DNA of 64,000 bases from Oehlia diaphana. Lineage: Eukaryota > Glomeromycota > Glomeromycetes > Glomerales > Glomeraceae. Where the stretch lies: contig QZLH01000243.1 in the NCBI GenBank assembly GCA_003833135.1, positions 51,210 through 115,209 on the forward strand. Reading direction: 5' to 3'. Under the pieces are notes generated by a model that worked only from the letters and a program-made list of their open reading frames with translations, did no database searches and was not told the DNA's origin. A program made the translations under genes and the position numbers. This document shows, piece after piece, positions 31,543 through 44,403 of the stretch (positions are counted from its first letter, which is position 1; each line of letters begins with the position of its first letter).

Positions 31543-34500
31543 TTATGTGAATAAACGTGGTGAAATATTCATTGCCATTAATTCTTGGAATAATAATTTA
31601 CATGCATATGGTATATGAATTTGTGATATCTAATTACAAAATTACAAAATATATACATATACATATTAAAAAAATTGAAAATTAAAAAAAGAAAATGAAC
31701 ATATAGTCACAGACCTGTGTAGTATTTTTACAAGCTTTACATTCAAAAGTATTTTTCTTGAGATTTGCAATGGCCATTAATCCACATATATCACATACAT
31801 GGACACGATAAGCATCTGATGCATCAAACAAACGTTCCTATAGTTTAAACAATTTTTATTGAATGAAATAAATCAATTGAAAGCAGTAAAAATTAAAATT
31901 ATCTTATAGAATTCATGAATTACCTTTAAGAACATGGCAGTTCCATGAGAAATCATACAATCACGTTCCATTTCACCAAAACGTAATCCACCATCACGAC
32001 TACGACCTTCAACAGGTTGACGTGTTAAAATTTGTACAGGGCCTCTTGCACGTGAGCTAAATTTATAAACGGTATGAGATTATGAATTATTAATTATTAA
32101 TTATTAATTAAAGTATACATACTGAATCTTGTCATCCACCATATGTTTTAGCCGTTGATAATAAGTTGGTCCTAAAAATACTTGTGCAGCTAATTTACGT
32201 CCTGTATGTCCATTATACATTACTTCAAAACCTCTTGATTGATATCCCTGTAGTCTTAAGCTTTGAGAAATAGCTTCGACTGTCACATCCGTAAAGGGAG
32301 TTGCATCCCCTTCCTGTCCTGTTAAGGTGGAAACCTTCAAATAAATTACAAAATAATTAATAATGAAATTGACGATAAATAATTATTAATATTTATATTT
32401 TGTTACCTTTCCTAACAAACATTCAACCAAATGACCAATCGTCATACGACTTGGAATAGCATGAGGATTAATGACAAGGTCCGGTGCAATCCCTTCAGCT
32501 GTAAAAGGCATATCTTCTTGACGATATGTAATACCAATTGTTCCTTTTTGTCCATGCCTACTAGCAAACTTGTCTACGAAATAAATATTAATTTATATCA
32601 AATATAAATCAAAATAATATATTAATAAAATCCATTTACCTCCCATCTGCGGTACCCTTGTACTTCTGACTCTCACTTTAACAAATTTCATTCCTTCAGC
32701 ATTTGTTGTCACCATTACTTGATCAACAATACCAGTTTCTGTACTTCTCATTGGTGTAGAAGCATCTCTTTGAACATGTGTAGTCTGTCTTTGACCAAGT
32801 TCTAAAGTCTCATTCGAAATCGGAGTTACTTTTCCAATAATTATGTCGTCACCAGATACTCTTGTCCCGGGGGCAATTAATCCATCATCTTCCAATTTTT
32901 CATATGTCCCATGTTTAAGACGGAGAGTAGTTTCTTTTGTCGGCTTTTCAAATTCTTCAATAGTCAGCATTCCCTATAAATTGAGGGATTCATAAATAAT
33001 CGTCATATTGAATAAAGTATACACCATTTTTTTCTACTTACCACTTTCTTTTCTTGATCCATATAACTTCTGTAAAAAATACTCCTAAATAAACCTCTAT
33101 CAATACTACTTTGATTCATAATAACAGAATCTTCTTGATTGTAACCACTATAACAAAGAATGGCAACAATAGCATTTTGACCTGCTGGTAATTCACGAAA
33201 TCTTAAAAATTCCATTGCTCTTGTTGTTACTACAGGTTTTTGTGGATAATACAAAATGTTTGCTAAAGTGTCCATCCTTAATTGATAGTTTGTTACATAA
33301 ATACCCATAGCTTGTTTACCCATAGCTGATTGATACGTATTACGAGGGGACTATTTATATAAAATGGATTAAGAAAATTTGTAAAATAATAATTTCTTTT
33401 AGGTTTATACTTACTTGATTATGATCAGGGAAAGGAATAATACTGGCACAAATCCCCAAAATCATACTAGGATGAATTTCACAATGAGTCCAAGTATATA
33501 TTTTTAAATTTGTATCAGTTTTTACGCGTGCTGCTATATCTCTTTCATGTGCTTTTTCTTGCTTTATTTCACCAGTTTCATGGAAAACCCTTGATGACGC
33601 TAAATCTTCTGGTGTCATACAAATCATAACAGTTTCTTCTTCTTCAGCATCAATATATTCTACAACACTATTTGAAATTAATTCTTGCCACCCAAATGAT
33701 GACTTTTTCTTTTTTCGTCTTCTCCTAGATGACTGCTCTGGATTATCAATATCCTCCTCTTCCATGTCATCATCTATATTTTCATCATCTTCAAACAAAT
33801 CGTCATCTGATTCTTCGACTTGTCCAGCTTGACGATTTTTCTATAATTACAGATGAATTAATTCGTTACAGCATGAATAAAAATACAGTGTAATTAAATT
33901 AATCATAAACATTATTCTCACCATTTTATATACATCCAGTTTTTGAATAAGTCCTTTTGTTATTTTTAAGCGCGCACTTTCAACAATAAATAAGGGTCGG
34001 CACACTCTTCCAGCATCGGTATATATTCTTAACTCTTTCTCTCGAATATCTCTAACGACACTAACTTCAGGGCTTACGTCAACAGTTCTTCGTAAACCTT
34101 TAAGAGTATATGACAATTGTTCAGGTGAAGATGATATTCCTACCCATTTACCATTGACAAAAACTTTTGCATTGTCTCTGATATTTGCAGGATCAAATTG
34201 TTGATTCAAATTAATCATTCCATATTCTTCCAAAAAATCAATAATTGGTTTTGATGCGCTTCCAACGGAAATGTATGACATTAAAGATAAATTCTTTACG
34301 AGACCGCAAGCTTGCCCTTCAGGAGTTTCAGAAGGACATACCATACCCCAGTGAGTATTATGTAATTGACGAGGTTTTGCAATTTTTCCATCTCTTCCCA
34401 TTGGAGTATTACATCTTCTCAAATGAGATAAAGTGGATGCAAATGTGTATCGATTCAACACTTGAGATACACCAGCTCGTGACTAAATTCAGTTAAAATT

Positions 34501-36995
34501 TCCAAATTAAATACTGTTTGATATTACAAATATTGTAAATTTAATTCAAAAATTTTTACCTGCATAGCCTTTTTTTGGTCTCCCCAATTTCCCGTTGCAA
34601 GTGAATATTTTAGACCATTTGTAATTGTTTGTGCTTTAATCGCTAAATTCAAATTGAATTCACGATTACCGTCAATACACTTGATTAAAAGAAACAAAGT
34701 AATTTGAGTTAATAAAACTCTTATTCGTCAAAAATTGATTTTCATAATAAGCCACAAACCTTTCTTAGGTATGCTGATACATCCTTTGTAAGCTTTTTGA
34801 ATAACATACGAAACAATGAAGCTAAAAGTGGACCTGCTAAATCCATTCTTTTTTTCCCATAATGATCTCGATCATCTAGTTCACGACGTCCAAGAGCAGC
34901 TAATAAAAGTCTATGAACCATATAACCAAGGAAGAATGCTTTTCTTTTTTCACAACCATACTCAGTTGAAACGTGTGGTAACAATTCTTTTTGAAGAATA
35001 TCTTTTGCATATCTATAGAGAATGTAGATTGAATTAATAAAAAAACTAAAATTGAAGATGTAAAAAAAAAAAAAATAAACATACTTTATACGTTTGTCTC
35101 TCGTTGCTCCTGTTGCAGTACCTCTACGGCCTATCCAATCAGCCGCCACCTATTTAAATGAAATTATATAAAATGACAAATTCATATGAAACGAAATACA
35201 TAATTAATATATTAAGTTTTATTAACTACCTCCATACTTTGGACCGCAAATGCTTCTTCTATACATGGTTTTAGTGCTTCTAACATTTGAGTATCACTAT
35301 GATCATAACAAACATATTGCAGAAAATCTTGATCGGAAACAGCGCCAAGTGCTCGAAAAGCAATAACTACGGGTACATCTTTTTTAATATAAGGCATAGT
35401 TGCTTGTATAGATTGTCCAGTAGCCTAACAAGAAAAAATGCTCAACATCGAAGAAATAATACACCTTACATATAGAAAAGTTCATGATGAATAAATACTT
35501 ACACCTTTCTCAGCCGTTTTTGCTAAAAGCTTAATCATTAATGAACTTATTAATTTGGATCCCTTTTCTATAGCACTTTTAATTTCAGCTGTGAATGAAT
35601 AAGGTGAAGGCGGTGATTTTGCAAAAACATAAACAGTGTTTGATGCCATTCTTTCTTGTGCAATCAACACTTTTTCAGAACCATTTATAATAAAGTAACC
35701 ACCCTGTTGAATTTGGATAAGGAAATAGACTTATTAAATGAAGATATTGAAAGAAAGATTTATAATATAAATAAATATAACTTCTGATAAACCTGATCAT
35801 AAGGACATTCATTCAAAGCATAAAGACTCTTGTCATCTAAACCATGTAACACACAAAATGTTGATTTTAACATAACTGGAATCTTCAAATCATCAAAGAA
35901 TTAAATTAATATAATTCTTTAAAGAAAATTATTGAATAATAAAATATAGAATCTACCTTTCCTACAAAGACTTTATCATATGATGCTTCTTCAGGGTCAT
36001 ATTTTAAATCATCTTCATCAAACATTTCATTTAATGTTGCTTTTCCTCTGTTTTCCGGCGCTCTAGGGTCTGCTATCATTGTCTCTTCTTTCATGTTAAC
36101 ATAAAGAGGAGCAGCATATCTATATGATAAATTTGTTTAGATAATATATATATATATGTATGTACGTATGTATTGATTTGATAACACATACGTTAAATTC
36201 CTAAGGCGTGCTTCTTGCGGAAACATCGCTTGAACACTACCATCAGCTTCAGTCATAGTAGGTTTTGATAAGTATACTTGTCCAAATCGGATATAATATC
36301 GTTTCTAGGAAAATAAAATATAACATTGATACCTTATTTATATTCTCAGAAGATTCAATATTTCAAAGATCAAATGATAACATGCACAAAAACATACTGC
36401 CTTATCACCTTCCCCTCCCTGGTTTCCCGCAACTGTTTGCAACACAAGATTCTTATTTTCATCAACAATTTCTTGCATGGTATTTTGTACAAACTCATCA
36501 AATGAATCAAGCTGTTGTCGTACAAGGCCTTTGTCATGAAAAAATGAAGATATGACTGTCCAACAATCCTCTTGATTTATATCAGGTTCCAATTCAGAAT
36601 CAGCCTGATAAACTTCTAAATTGATATAATGAACCATTATTTTACAGTGTTCAAACAAAATGAAATAATTTTTATAATATATTGGGTGGGTGGACGATAT
36701 ATGACATCCAAGAGGCGAAAAATGAAAATTTATTGATTTAAAATTTAAAGATTTTTATCTACTAAATTTTACAAATTAAGATCTATACTAATAATTTAAT
36801 TAATAAAAGAGCCAGTGTGCACTATTCACGACATTTAAGTCTAAAGATCTATCAACGTTACTAATAGCGAAATAAAAAAAAAATTTTGAAATTCAATCTA
36901 CCTTCTCCTTCAAAGCTTTCATACTGCATTTGTTCCACATTTTCAAAATCACTCTGATCAAGCATATTAATGTTATATGAATAATTGTCTTCCAT
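31543..36995 (-). CDS. RPB2: RNA polymerase II second-largest subunit
   Basis: Nineteen exons join in frame to 1287 aa (36995-36902, 36615-36398, 36304-36192, 36119-35957, 35882-35793, 35703-35503, 35424-35230, 35149-35085, 35012-34760, 34679-34560, 34482-33922, 33840-33415, 33350-33042, 32973-32640, 32573-32407, 32334-32123, 32056-31924, 31837-31715, 31629-31543). Hallmarks: [25 protein letters not shown] at the active centre, [19 protein letters not shown], and the C-terminal zinc site Cys-x2-Cys ... Cys-x2-Cys. It is about 60 residues longer than yeast Rpb2. Much of the excess is an Asp/Glu-rich then Arg4-Lys4 insertion at the start of exon 12. It ends a few residues after Pro-Arg-Leu, shorter than yeast. 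Confidence 0.97.
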
Positions 36996-37207
36996 GGTGC
37001 TTAAAGAAGGAAAAGTAGATAGACAAAATACAAAAATTAAAAAAAAAAATCAATAAATATGATAAATATAAATAAAATTCGACAGATAGTTACTCTTCAA
37101 TATTGACATCACATGATCCAGAATCTTAAACCAATAATAAGTTTTTTGGGTTGTTTACTGAGATTCGTCAGTATGATTGTAGACTTTTCGTTTAACAATT
37201 TAAAAAG
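36996..37207. promoter_or_regulatory. Bidirectional promoter region, RPB2 / uL30m
   Basis: A 212-bp gap between divergent starts. A/T rich with ATCACATGATCC near 37108-37119. No clear TATA element. Confidence 0.35.
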
Positions 37208-37624
37208 ATGAACTTTTTATGTTCTCTAACAAAATTATTTTCAATTCAATCACGTGTAACATCCAGATATTTTTCACAAAGTTACTTTACTCCTCCTACT
37301 TCGATAAAGCCTAATTCTAAATCGGTTTCTCAAATTTCTCATAAAAATTCATCAAAAATTCCAAATGGTTTTTTTAAAATTACTTTACGACGCTCTACAA
37401 TTGGGTTACCTTTAAAACTTCGAAGAGTTGTACGAGCTCTAGGTTTACGTCGTTTACAACAAACTGTCTATCACTCTCAAACTGCTTATATTGCCGGTAT
37501 GATACTCAAAGTAAAAGAAATTTTACAAGTAAATAATGTTAAAAAAATTCCTGCTCCCGAAGAAAGAAAAAAAAGGGCCAAAAAAGGTTATGTTATCATT
37601 AAAAAGCATAACTCTAATTTATAA
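37208..37624 (+). CDS. Mitochondrial large-subunit ribosomal protein uL30m
   Basis: Single-exon 138 aa. Residues 1-~50 are basic, Ser-rich and acid-free, a typical mitochondrial presequence (Arg-Tyr-Phe-Ser-Gln near residue 20). Residues ~55-110 match L30: Phe-Phe-Lys-Ile-Thr-Leu-Arg-Arg-Ser-x-Ile-Gly-Leu-Pro, Leu-Gly-Leu-Arg-Arg-Leu, Gly-Met-Ile-Leu-Lys-Val-Lys. A Lys-rich tail follows. It is a structural protein of the mitoribosome, made on cytosolic ribosomes and imported. Confidence 0.88.
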   Translation: MNFLCSLTKLFSIQSRVTSRYFSQSYFTPPTSIKPNSKSVSQISHKNSSKIPNGFFKITLRRSTIGLPLKLRRVVRALGLRRLQQTVYHSQTAYIAGMILKVKEILQVNNVKKIPAPEERKKRAKKGYVIIKKHNSNL

Positions 37625-37752
37625 CTAAGATGATGGAAACAAAAACTAATAGCATGGTGAATAAATAAAAACAATTTTAATTTAGTGAAGGATGAACAAA
37701 TAAAATTGTAGTTTATAAAATTTAACAAAATAACGAAATTTAAATTAATTGG

Positions 37753-38908
37753 TTATATGGGTAATTCAAACGTAACGTCTATCTTTGCCTGACGCGCAAG
37801 TTGAACAATTTTTGATAATTGTACGGATTTAGAAGCAGCATCATCAAGATCATCAATTGAAATAATACGTAAACCTGACTCTGCAATAAGTTTCTTTGCA
37901 GCATCGACTTCAGTACCTTGTAATCGGACAACAACTGGCAATGTTAACTGTAACTGCGTGGTAGCCTGAATTATACCTTGAGCAATAATATCACAGCGCA
38001 TAATACCTCCAAAAATATTTACTAAAATTGACGTAACTTGTGGATCGGACGATATGATTTTGAATGCTTCGGTAACTTGTTCAGCTGTTGCTCCTCCGCC
38101 AACATCCAAAAAATTAGCAGGTTCTCCTCCATTAAGTTTAATTATATCCATTGTAGCCATAGCTAACCCTGCTCCGTTTACTTAATTTATTCACAAATTT
38201 TTAAGTAAATGATTATTAAAGGGTCGAAAAGACTGCATTCAATGATAATAGCATACCTAAACAACCAATTTGTCCATCTAACCCAATATAATTCAAATTA
38301 TATTTGGCTGCTTGAACTTCACGTTGATCTTCTTGAGATGTATCACGTAAGGCAAATATATCCTTTTGACGGAAATCAGCATTATCGTCAAAGTTAAGCT
38401 TTGCATCCATACAAAGAACTAATTTACATATAAATGATTTAAATTAAATTATATTAAGTGAGATTGTCTAAAATATTTACCTTCGTGATCAGCAGATTCC
38501 GCCATAGGATTAATTTCAACCTGTGTACAGTCTTTATCAATAAATAGCTGATAAAGTCTTTGTATCATATCAGTTGCCTAAACAAAAAAAAAAGAGAGAA
38601 ATCAAGATTTTGATATATTTGATAATAAGAATTCAATAACAATTTACTAACTTCTTCAAGAACTTTTGGAGAAAATCCCAATTTTTCTACTATATTCTTA
38701 GCATCTTCTCTTTTTAAACCAACATCGATATCGACTGGTAATGTCAAAATAGCATCAGGATTTTCCGCAGCCACGCTTTCAATATCGACACCACCTTGAG
38801 AAGAAGCTACAACAACAGGTCCTTGGGATTTTCTATCTTGTAAAATGGCAAAATAAAATTCACGACGAACGAATTTACGTTCAACGATAAAGACCTATAA
38901 TACAGAAA

Positions 38909-38949
<41 letters not shown>

Positions 38950-39711
38950 CTAATAATTTACAACACACGGAAAGCATATTCAAACAAGACTGGTTCCTTT
39001 ACCGCATTACAAATTTTTCCAGCCGCACCAGTTTGTTTTGTTATAAGTTTATAACCAAGCATTTGTTCAGAGAACATTCTAGACTCGGCGGGACTAAGAA
39101 GAAAAATAAGTTTTTAATTTAAATAGTAAATACGATTAATTAATATATATAAATAATAATTTAAATAACAACTTACGAAAAGACTGCTCTGACTCCTCCC
39201 TTTAGACCACTTGTAAAAGTACCTTTTCCACGACCACCTGCAAGTACTTGAGCCTTGATAACCGCGTCCTCGGTACCTAAACGTCAAATCATAAAAAAAG
39301 AGAATGTTATTATCCATTAGTATTTTAATTCGATCGATTTGAAAAAATTTCGTTCTTGAAAATTAAAACCTAGAGACGACCAAACAATTGATAAAAAAAA
39401 ATAGCCCTAAATACTCAAGTGAAATTCAAGTAATATATTATTATCACATACCTAATTTTTGTGCAATCTCATAAGCTTCCTGGGGACTCCTGGCGACTCC
39501 ACCTTTCGGAGTTTTTATACCATATTTATTTAAGAGCTCCATTGACAAATATTCATGTATTGCAAGACCGCGTTTTTGTTGCCCTTTGGCGAGCTAGGGA
39601 AACATTATAATTAATACTTTTCAGCGGAACTTACCCATAACATTAAAGTAATTATGATACCATTGAAGCTCGACCGGCAAAACCTTTGGCAATAGTCAAT
39701 GAACGAAACAT
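37753..39711 (-). CDS. LSC2: Succinyl-CoA ligase beta subunit, mitochondrial
   Basis: Eight exons (39711-39661, 39593-39452, 39276-39177, 39093-38967, 38894-38652, 38577-38481, 38418-38257, 38180-37753) give 449 aa. A short presequence (Arg-Ser-Leu-Thr-Ile-Ala-Lys) precedes the ATP-grasp domain: [24 protein letters not shown]. The CoA-ligase domain follows with [15 protein letters not shown] and Phe-Gly-Gly-Ile-Met-Arg-Cys-Asp. It makes succinate and ATP (or GTP) from succinyl-CoA in the TCA cycle, paired with an alpha subunit not in this window. The exon 4 donor GTGTTG is weak but frame requires it. An AT dinucleotide repeat sits in intron 4. Confidence 0.95.
38909..38944. repeat. (AT)n microsatellite in LSC2 intron
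   Basis: A pure AT dinucleotide tract of about 17-18 units inside the fourth intron of the succinyl-CoA ligase gene. Likely length-polymorphic between strains. Confidence 0.9.
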
Positions 39712-39924
39712 TTTAAAAATTTTACTGATGTTTTAGTGTTTAGATTTTTTTAACGTAGATCAAATCATTATCTATCCGATAACGAAAGTTTGGAAAGTTC
39801 AGTTAATCAGTTTATTATCCAAACCCATTAAAAAATCCGAGCGATCACTAATAAACTCGTGATTTTTGTTACACATGATCTACCGTTTAATATTTTCAAA
39901 GTTATGAAACAAAAGTTTTACAAA
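39712..39924. promoter_or_regulatory. Bidirectional promoter region, LSC2 / ARL6IP4-like
   Basis: A 213-bp gap between divergent starts. Two upstream in-frame ATGs (39859, 39904) precede the preferred start of the right-hand gene, so its leader may overlap this region. Confidence 0.35.
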
Positions 39925-40743
39925 ATGCCACGAAATTCGCAATCAGGTTCACCTATACATCCTTCTTCACTTTCTCATCATAGTGAAGTAAGAAGCTATT
40001 TACCAGAAAGAGAAAGAGATAATAATTTTAAAAGAAAAAGAGGAAATTCTCCACGTTCGTATTCGATTTCACGTTCACATTCTCGTTCACATTCTCGCTC
40101 ACATTCTCGTTCGCGTTCACCAAAAAAGAAAAAATCTAAATCAAAAAGTAAACATAGAAAGCACAAAAAACATCATTCCTCATCAAAAGATGATTCACTT
40201 AGTTATAGTACGGATACTACAAATTCTATTGATATTTCAAGACATCATCATAAGTCGAAAAGTAAGAAGAAGCATAAGAAACATAAAAAATTTAAGAAAA
40301 AGAAACATGAAGAAAAGGGCGAAGAAGAACATCAATTAATTCAAGAAATTAAAGAATGGCAACAAAATCTTCGAAAGAAGAAGGATCTTATACGAAGTCC
40401 AAATAGTGTGATACACCAAGAGGAAGAAGAACTTGAGAAAAAACCAAAAAGACCATCTATGATGCCTCAAACACGAAAAGAATATGAAGCAGAACAATCA
40501 GTAATTAGAGAAGTTGTAGATCCTGTAGATGGTCGAGTTAGGTAAATAACATCTGTTTAATATTTACAAATACATTCGTCCATTTTACTCATGGAATTTA
40601 TTTTATATTCCAGATTAATTAGAGGATCGGGGGAGGTAATTGAACGTATTGTATCAAAAGAAGAGCATAAAAGAATAAATAGACAAGCAACTATGGGAGA
40701 CTCATTAACATATCAAAAGAATTGGATGAAATATGCAAGATAA
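39925..40743 (+). CDS. ARL6IP4/SRp25-like nuclear SR protein
   Basis: Two exons (39925-40541 and 40614-40743) give 248 aa. The N-terminal part has an Arg-Ser/His-Ser dipeptide run (residues ~50-75), then long Lys/His/Ser-rich nuclear-localisation-like tracts. The C-terminal ~60 residues match the conserved ARL6IP4 ending: Met-x-Pro-Gln-Thr-Arg-x-x-Tyr-Glu-Ala, Gln-Ser-Val-Ile-Arg, Asp-Pro-x-x-Gly-Arg, Leu-Ile-Arg-Gly-x-Gly-Glu-Val, Lys-Glu-x-His-Lys-x-Ile-Asn-x-Gln-Ala-Thr. The animal protein localises to nuclear speckles and is linked to splicing. I start at 39925 because the upstream extension looks random. Confidence 0.8.
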
Positions 40744-42376
40744 TTTGTGTACCTATCTATTATAATTTATTAAACGAAAATTGGATAAACAAAGAAATTC
40801 GCTTTATTACATGAAAGTTCGGACAAAAATTTATTTAATATTTTCCATTTCAATTAATTTACTATGTAATTAGTCCTTGTTTGAAGTGCTCTCTAAAGAG
40901 AGAAATAAACTAATAAAATCAAAATATATGTATAGTCATGTCATTATAATAAGTAATAATCATAATATTGAAAAAATTGTTTAAATTTCATTTTCCAACC
41001 ATTTTTTCAAAGTGATGTGATGTTGTGATGTCTGAATCTCATTTAATTGATTTTCTTGATTTTTTTCTTTGGAAACGAATTTCTTTAAGGCCAATCTTTG
41101 AGTTGCAGTTTAGATTCCTTGAGATCAACTGTCGATATTAAATCCAGTTTATTCATAATCATTCTTGAAAACTTGATAAATTGCACTTTGTTGACTTTGT
41201 TGGTTTTTATGTAATACTAATAGATTAAAAACATACAATAACTTGAAAAACAGTGTAACATCTCGCTTTTAAAACGAAAAATTTTTTTTTTTTATTGAGA
41301 AGCAGCCAAAGATTTATTCAAAGTGGTAATTTTGTTGGAGAGAAAAAGAAAGGTATTATATGATTGTTTTGATTGTTTGAAATATTCTTGCAGAATTTAG
41401 AATGTAAATAATGGGAGCGTGAAGATAAGATCAAACCCATCCTCTATAATATGAAAAAGTATACGATAGCCTTTAAGCTTAGCTCACTCAAGTTTTTCAA
41501 TGCATCAATTTAATAGAAGACTTTATATAAAAGCCAAGTTTAGATCAATAAAGACTATATTACTATATACATATGTTTGATTATTATTTGTACGGTGTTG
41601 TATTTATATTGGATACCGTTTAAATCAACCAAATTTTTTAATTATTATTATCCGGAACTATTTATATTTACTGTTTAACCCCGTTTTTGTTTCTGTCAAT
41701 AGGTGTATTCACAAATTCGAACGAATTGGATTAGATTGGACTTGCTGGTCCTTTTTGGATAATTTATTCGTGTTCATAAATAATTAGGTTGGATTATTAC
41801 ACTATTGCTAAGTAAAAAAAGGTTAAGCCGTCGATTCAATCTAATAGTATCGACTTAAGTATATAAGTTTGATAATATCTTTGGCCTACCTATCATTTGG
41901 GAAAGATTTCTTTTTAACCCTATTTGTCACGCCCTCATTTGTCAGTTGTTACTTAGGGGTTTAGGATTAGTTATGCATGAAAGCTCTAATATGAATTTTA
42001 TTCACAGATAATTTCAAAAGGTGCAATTAAACACGAAACTTTTTAGACTTTAGTATATACGAAATATATCCATTTTATATTTTTTCCGAATCCTGAATCC
42101 TAACCCGAAACTTATATATTTTAAATATTAGCCATTTAATTACAACGGGGTGTTCAAATAAGGGACTAATTAAGAAAAACAATGAATATGGTTTATGGTT
42201 TGCACGAAAAAAAATACATACTATTGATTGGTTGGTGACATACCTCCGCAGTATAGTCCGAGTTATCCAAATGATGATTATCTTTGATTATCTAATAATT
42301 ATAGATATCTACTTAGTATATCTAACAAAAAAATTATTTAAAATAAATTCTTTTATCTGTTAACAGTTAAACAACT
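40744..42376. other. Intergenic, no gene recognised
   Basis: 1.6 kb between ARL6IP4-like and adenylosuccinate lyase genes. Complexity is somewhat higher than in the deserts, with scattered G/C-containing stretches (41700-42150), perhaps remnants of an old insertion. No terminal repeats, target-site duplications or open frames could be identified. Confidence 0.35.
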
Positions 42377-44266
42377 ATGACGAAAACTAAATACGAAAGT
42401 CCTTTAACTTCAAGATATGGTAACTCAAAAATAGTCGGATTATTTTCACCGGCTAAAAAGTTTTCTACTTGGAGAGAACTTTGGTTAAACCTGGCTATAG
42501 CAGAAAAAGAATTAGGTATAGCTGGTATAACTGATGAGTCTATTGAAGAAATGAAAGCTCATTTGGTAAAAATAACAAATATACTTTGCATATATACATA
42601 TAATTTTATTATTTCATTAAATTTTCTTTTTAATATTACAATTTTTTTTTTAAAAAAAAAAAAAATTTTGATAGGAGTTGACTCCTGAAGATTTCAAAGC
42701 AGCCGAAGAAGAGGAGGAAAAAAGACGTCATGATGTCATGGCACATGTTCATGCTTTTGGTTTAGTAGCTCCAAAAGCCGCAGGAATCATTCACTTAGGA
42801 GCAACAAGTTGTTATGTTACTGACAATGGAGATTTAATCATATTAAAACAAGGTCTTAACTTATTATTGGAAAAATTAGCAGTAGTTATTAGTAGATTTA
42901 GTAATTTTGCTAAAAAATATAAAGATTTACCTACATTGGGATTTACACATTTTCAACCTGCCCAATTAACTACTGTTGGAAAGAGAGCTACTTTATGGAT
43001 ACAGGTTAATAAGTAAACCATATTTATTTTTTATTTATTTAATTAATTAAATTTTAACATTCCATCATAAAAAAAAAAAAAATGTTTATTTATTGATCAA
43101 AATTTAAGATATTATAGGAACTTTTATGGGATCTTCGCAATTTAACTCGTACTCGTGATGATCTTGGACTCCGTGGTGTTAAAGGTACCACAGGTACACA
43201 AGCATCATTTTTGGCTTTATTTGAAGGAGATCATGATAAAGTAAGTTTTTAACTTATTTTTATTGATTTGTTCGTCTTATTATGATTCTTATAATCTTTT
43301 TTTTTTTTTTAATTAGGTAGAAGCTCTAGATAAACGAGTTACAGAACTTTCTGGATTTACTGAAGCATATCCGGTTACAGGACAAACTTATTCTCGTAAA
43401 ATTGATGTTGATATCCTTAATGCTATCAGTTCTTTTGGATCAACGGCTCATAAGATTGCTACTGATCTAAGACTTTTAGCAAATCTTAAAGAAGTTGAAG
43501 AACCTTTTGAAAAAGATCAAATTGGAAGTTCTGCAATGGCTTATAAAAGAAATCCAATGCGTTGTGAAAGAGTTTGTAGTTTATCTAGACATTTAATGGT
43601 TCTTGCTCAAGATGCATTAATGACAAATAGTGTACAATGGTTTGAAAGGACATTGGATGATAGGTATATATTATTATTTCATATATTTATTTTATTATTT
43701 TTTGGATGACATTAATTTTAATTATATAGCGCCAACCGTCGAATATCTCTTCCAGAAGCTTTCATGACAGCAGATATAGTATTAACTCTTTTACAAAATA
43801 TTTCTGAGGGATTCGTTGTATATCCAAAAGTTATCGAACGTCACATAGCACAAGAACTTCCTTTTATGGCCACAGAAAATATTATTATGGCTATGGTTAA
43901 AAAGGGAGGTGATCGTCAACAATGTCATGAAGAAATTCGCATTCTGAGTCATGAAGCTGCAAAACAAGTTAAACAAGAAGGCAAGGAAAATGATTTAATT
44001 GATAGAATTAAGAAGACAGAATATTTCAAGCCAATTTATGATGAAGTAATTAAATTAATTAATATTTTCATGAACTTTAAATTCTTTTCAAAATGAATAT
44101 TTAATAATTTTTTTTTTTTCAGCTTGATTCTCTCATGAGACCAACGACATTTATTGGTCGTGCTCCGCAACAAGTAGATAAATTCTTGAAAGATTATGTA
44201 GAGCCAGCTTTAAAACCATACTCTGAGAAATTACAAGTTATCGTGGATGCGGTTATAAAGGTCTAA
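42377..44266 (+). CDS. ADE13: Adenylosuccinate lyase
   Basis: Six exons (42377-42565, 42675-43004, 43118-43240, 43317-43663, 43730-44045, 44123-44266) give 482 aa, the usual eukaryotic length. Family motifs: Tyr-Glu-Ser-Pro-Leu-Thr-Ser-Arg-Tyr at the N-terminus, His-Leu-Gly-Ala-Thr-Ser, Thr-His-Phe-Gln-Pro-Ala-Gln (catalytic His region), and the fumarase/lyase signature [11 protein letters not shown]. It splits SAICAR and adenylosuccinate, releasing fumarate, in de novo purine synthesis and the purine nucleotide cycle in the cytosol. All introns have GT-AG ends. Confidence 0.96.
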
Positions 44267-44403
44267 ATTATAACTACTTTATAACTCAAGAATAAGTAGA
44301 ATAAGTCTAAATTTATTCTTCTGTAATAATTATAATTAAAAAAAGTTAATTCAATATATTATACACATATACTGTTTAGAAGAACTATGAAATATACAAT
44401 AAA

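Noticed and set aside
39859..39924. Upstream start codons for the ARL6IP4-like gene
   Set aside because: Extension looks random; the ATG at 39925 begins the Ser/Arg-rich region.
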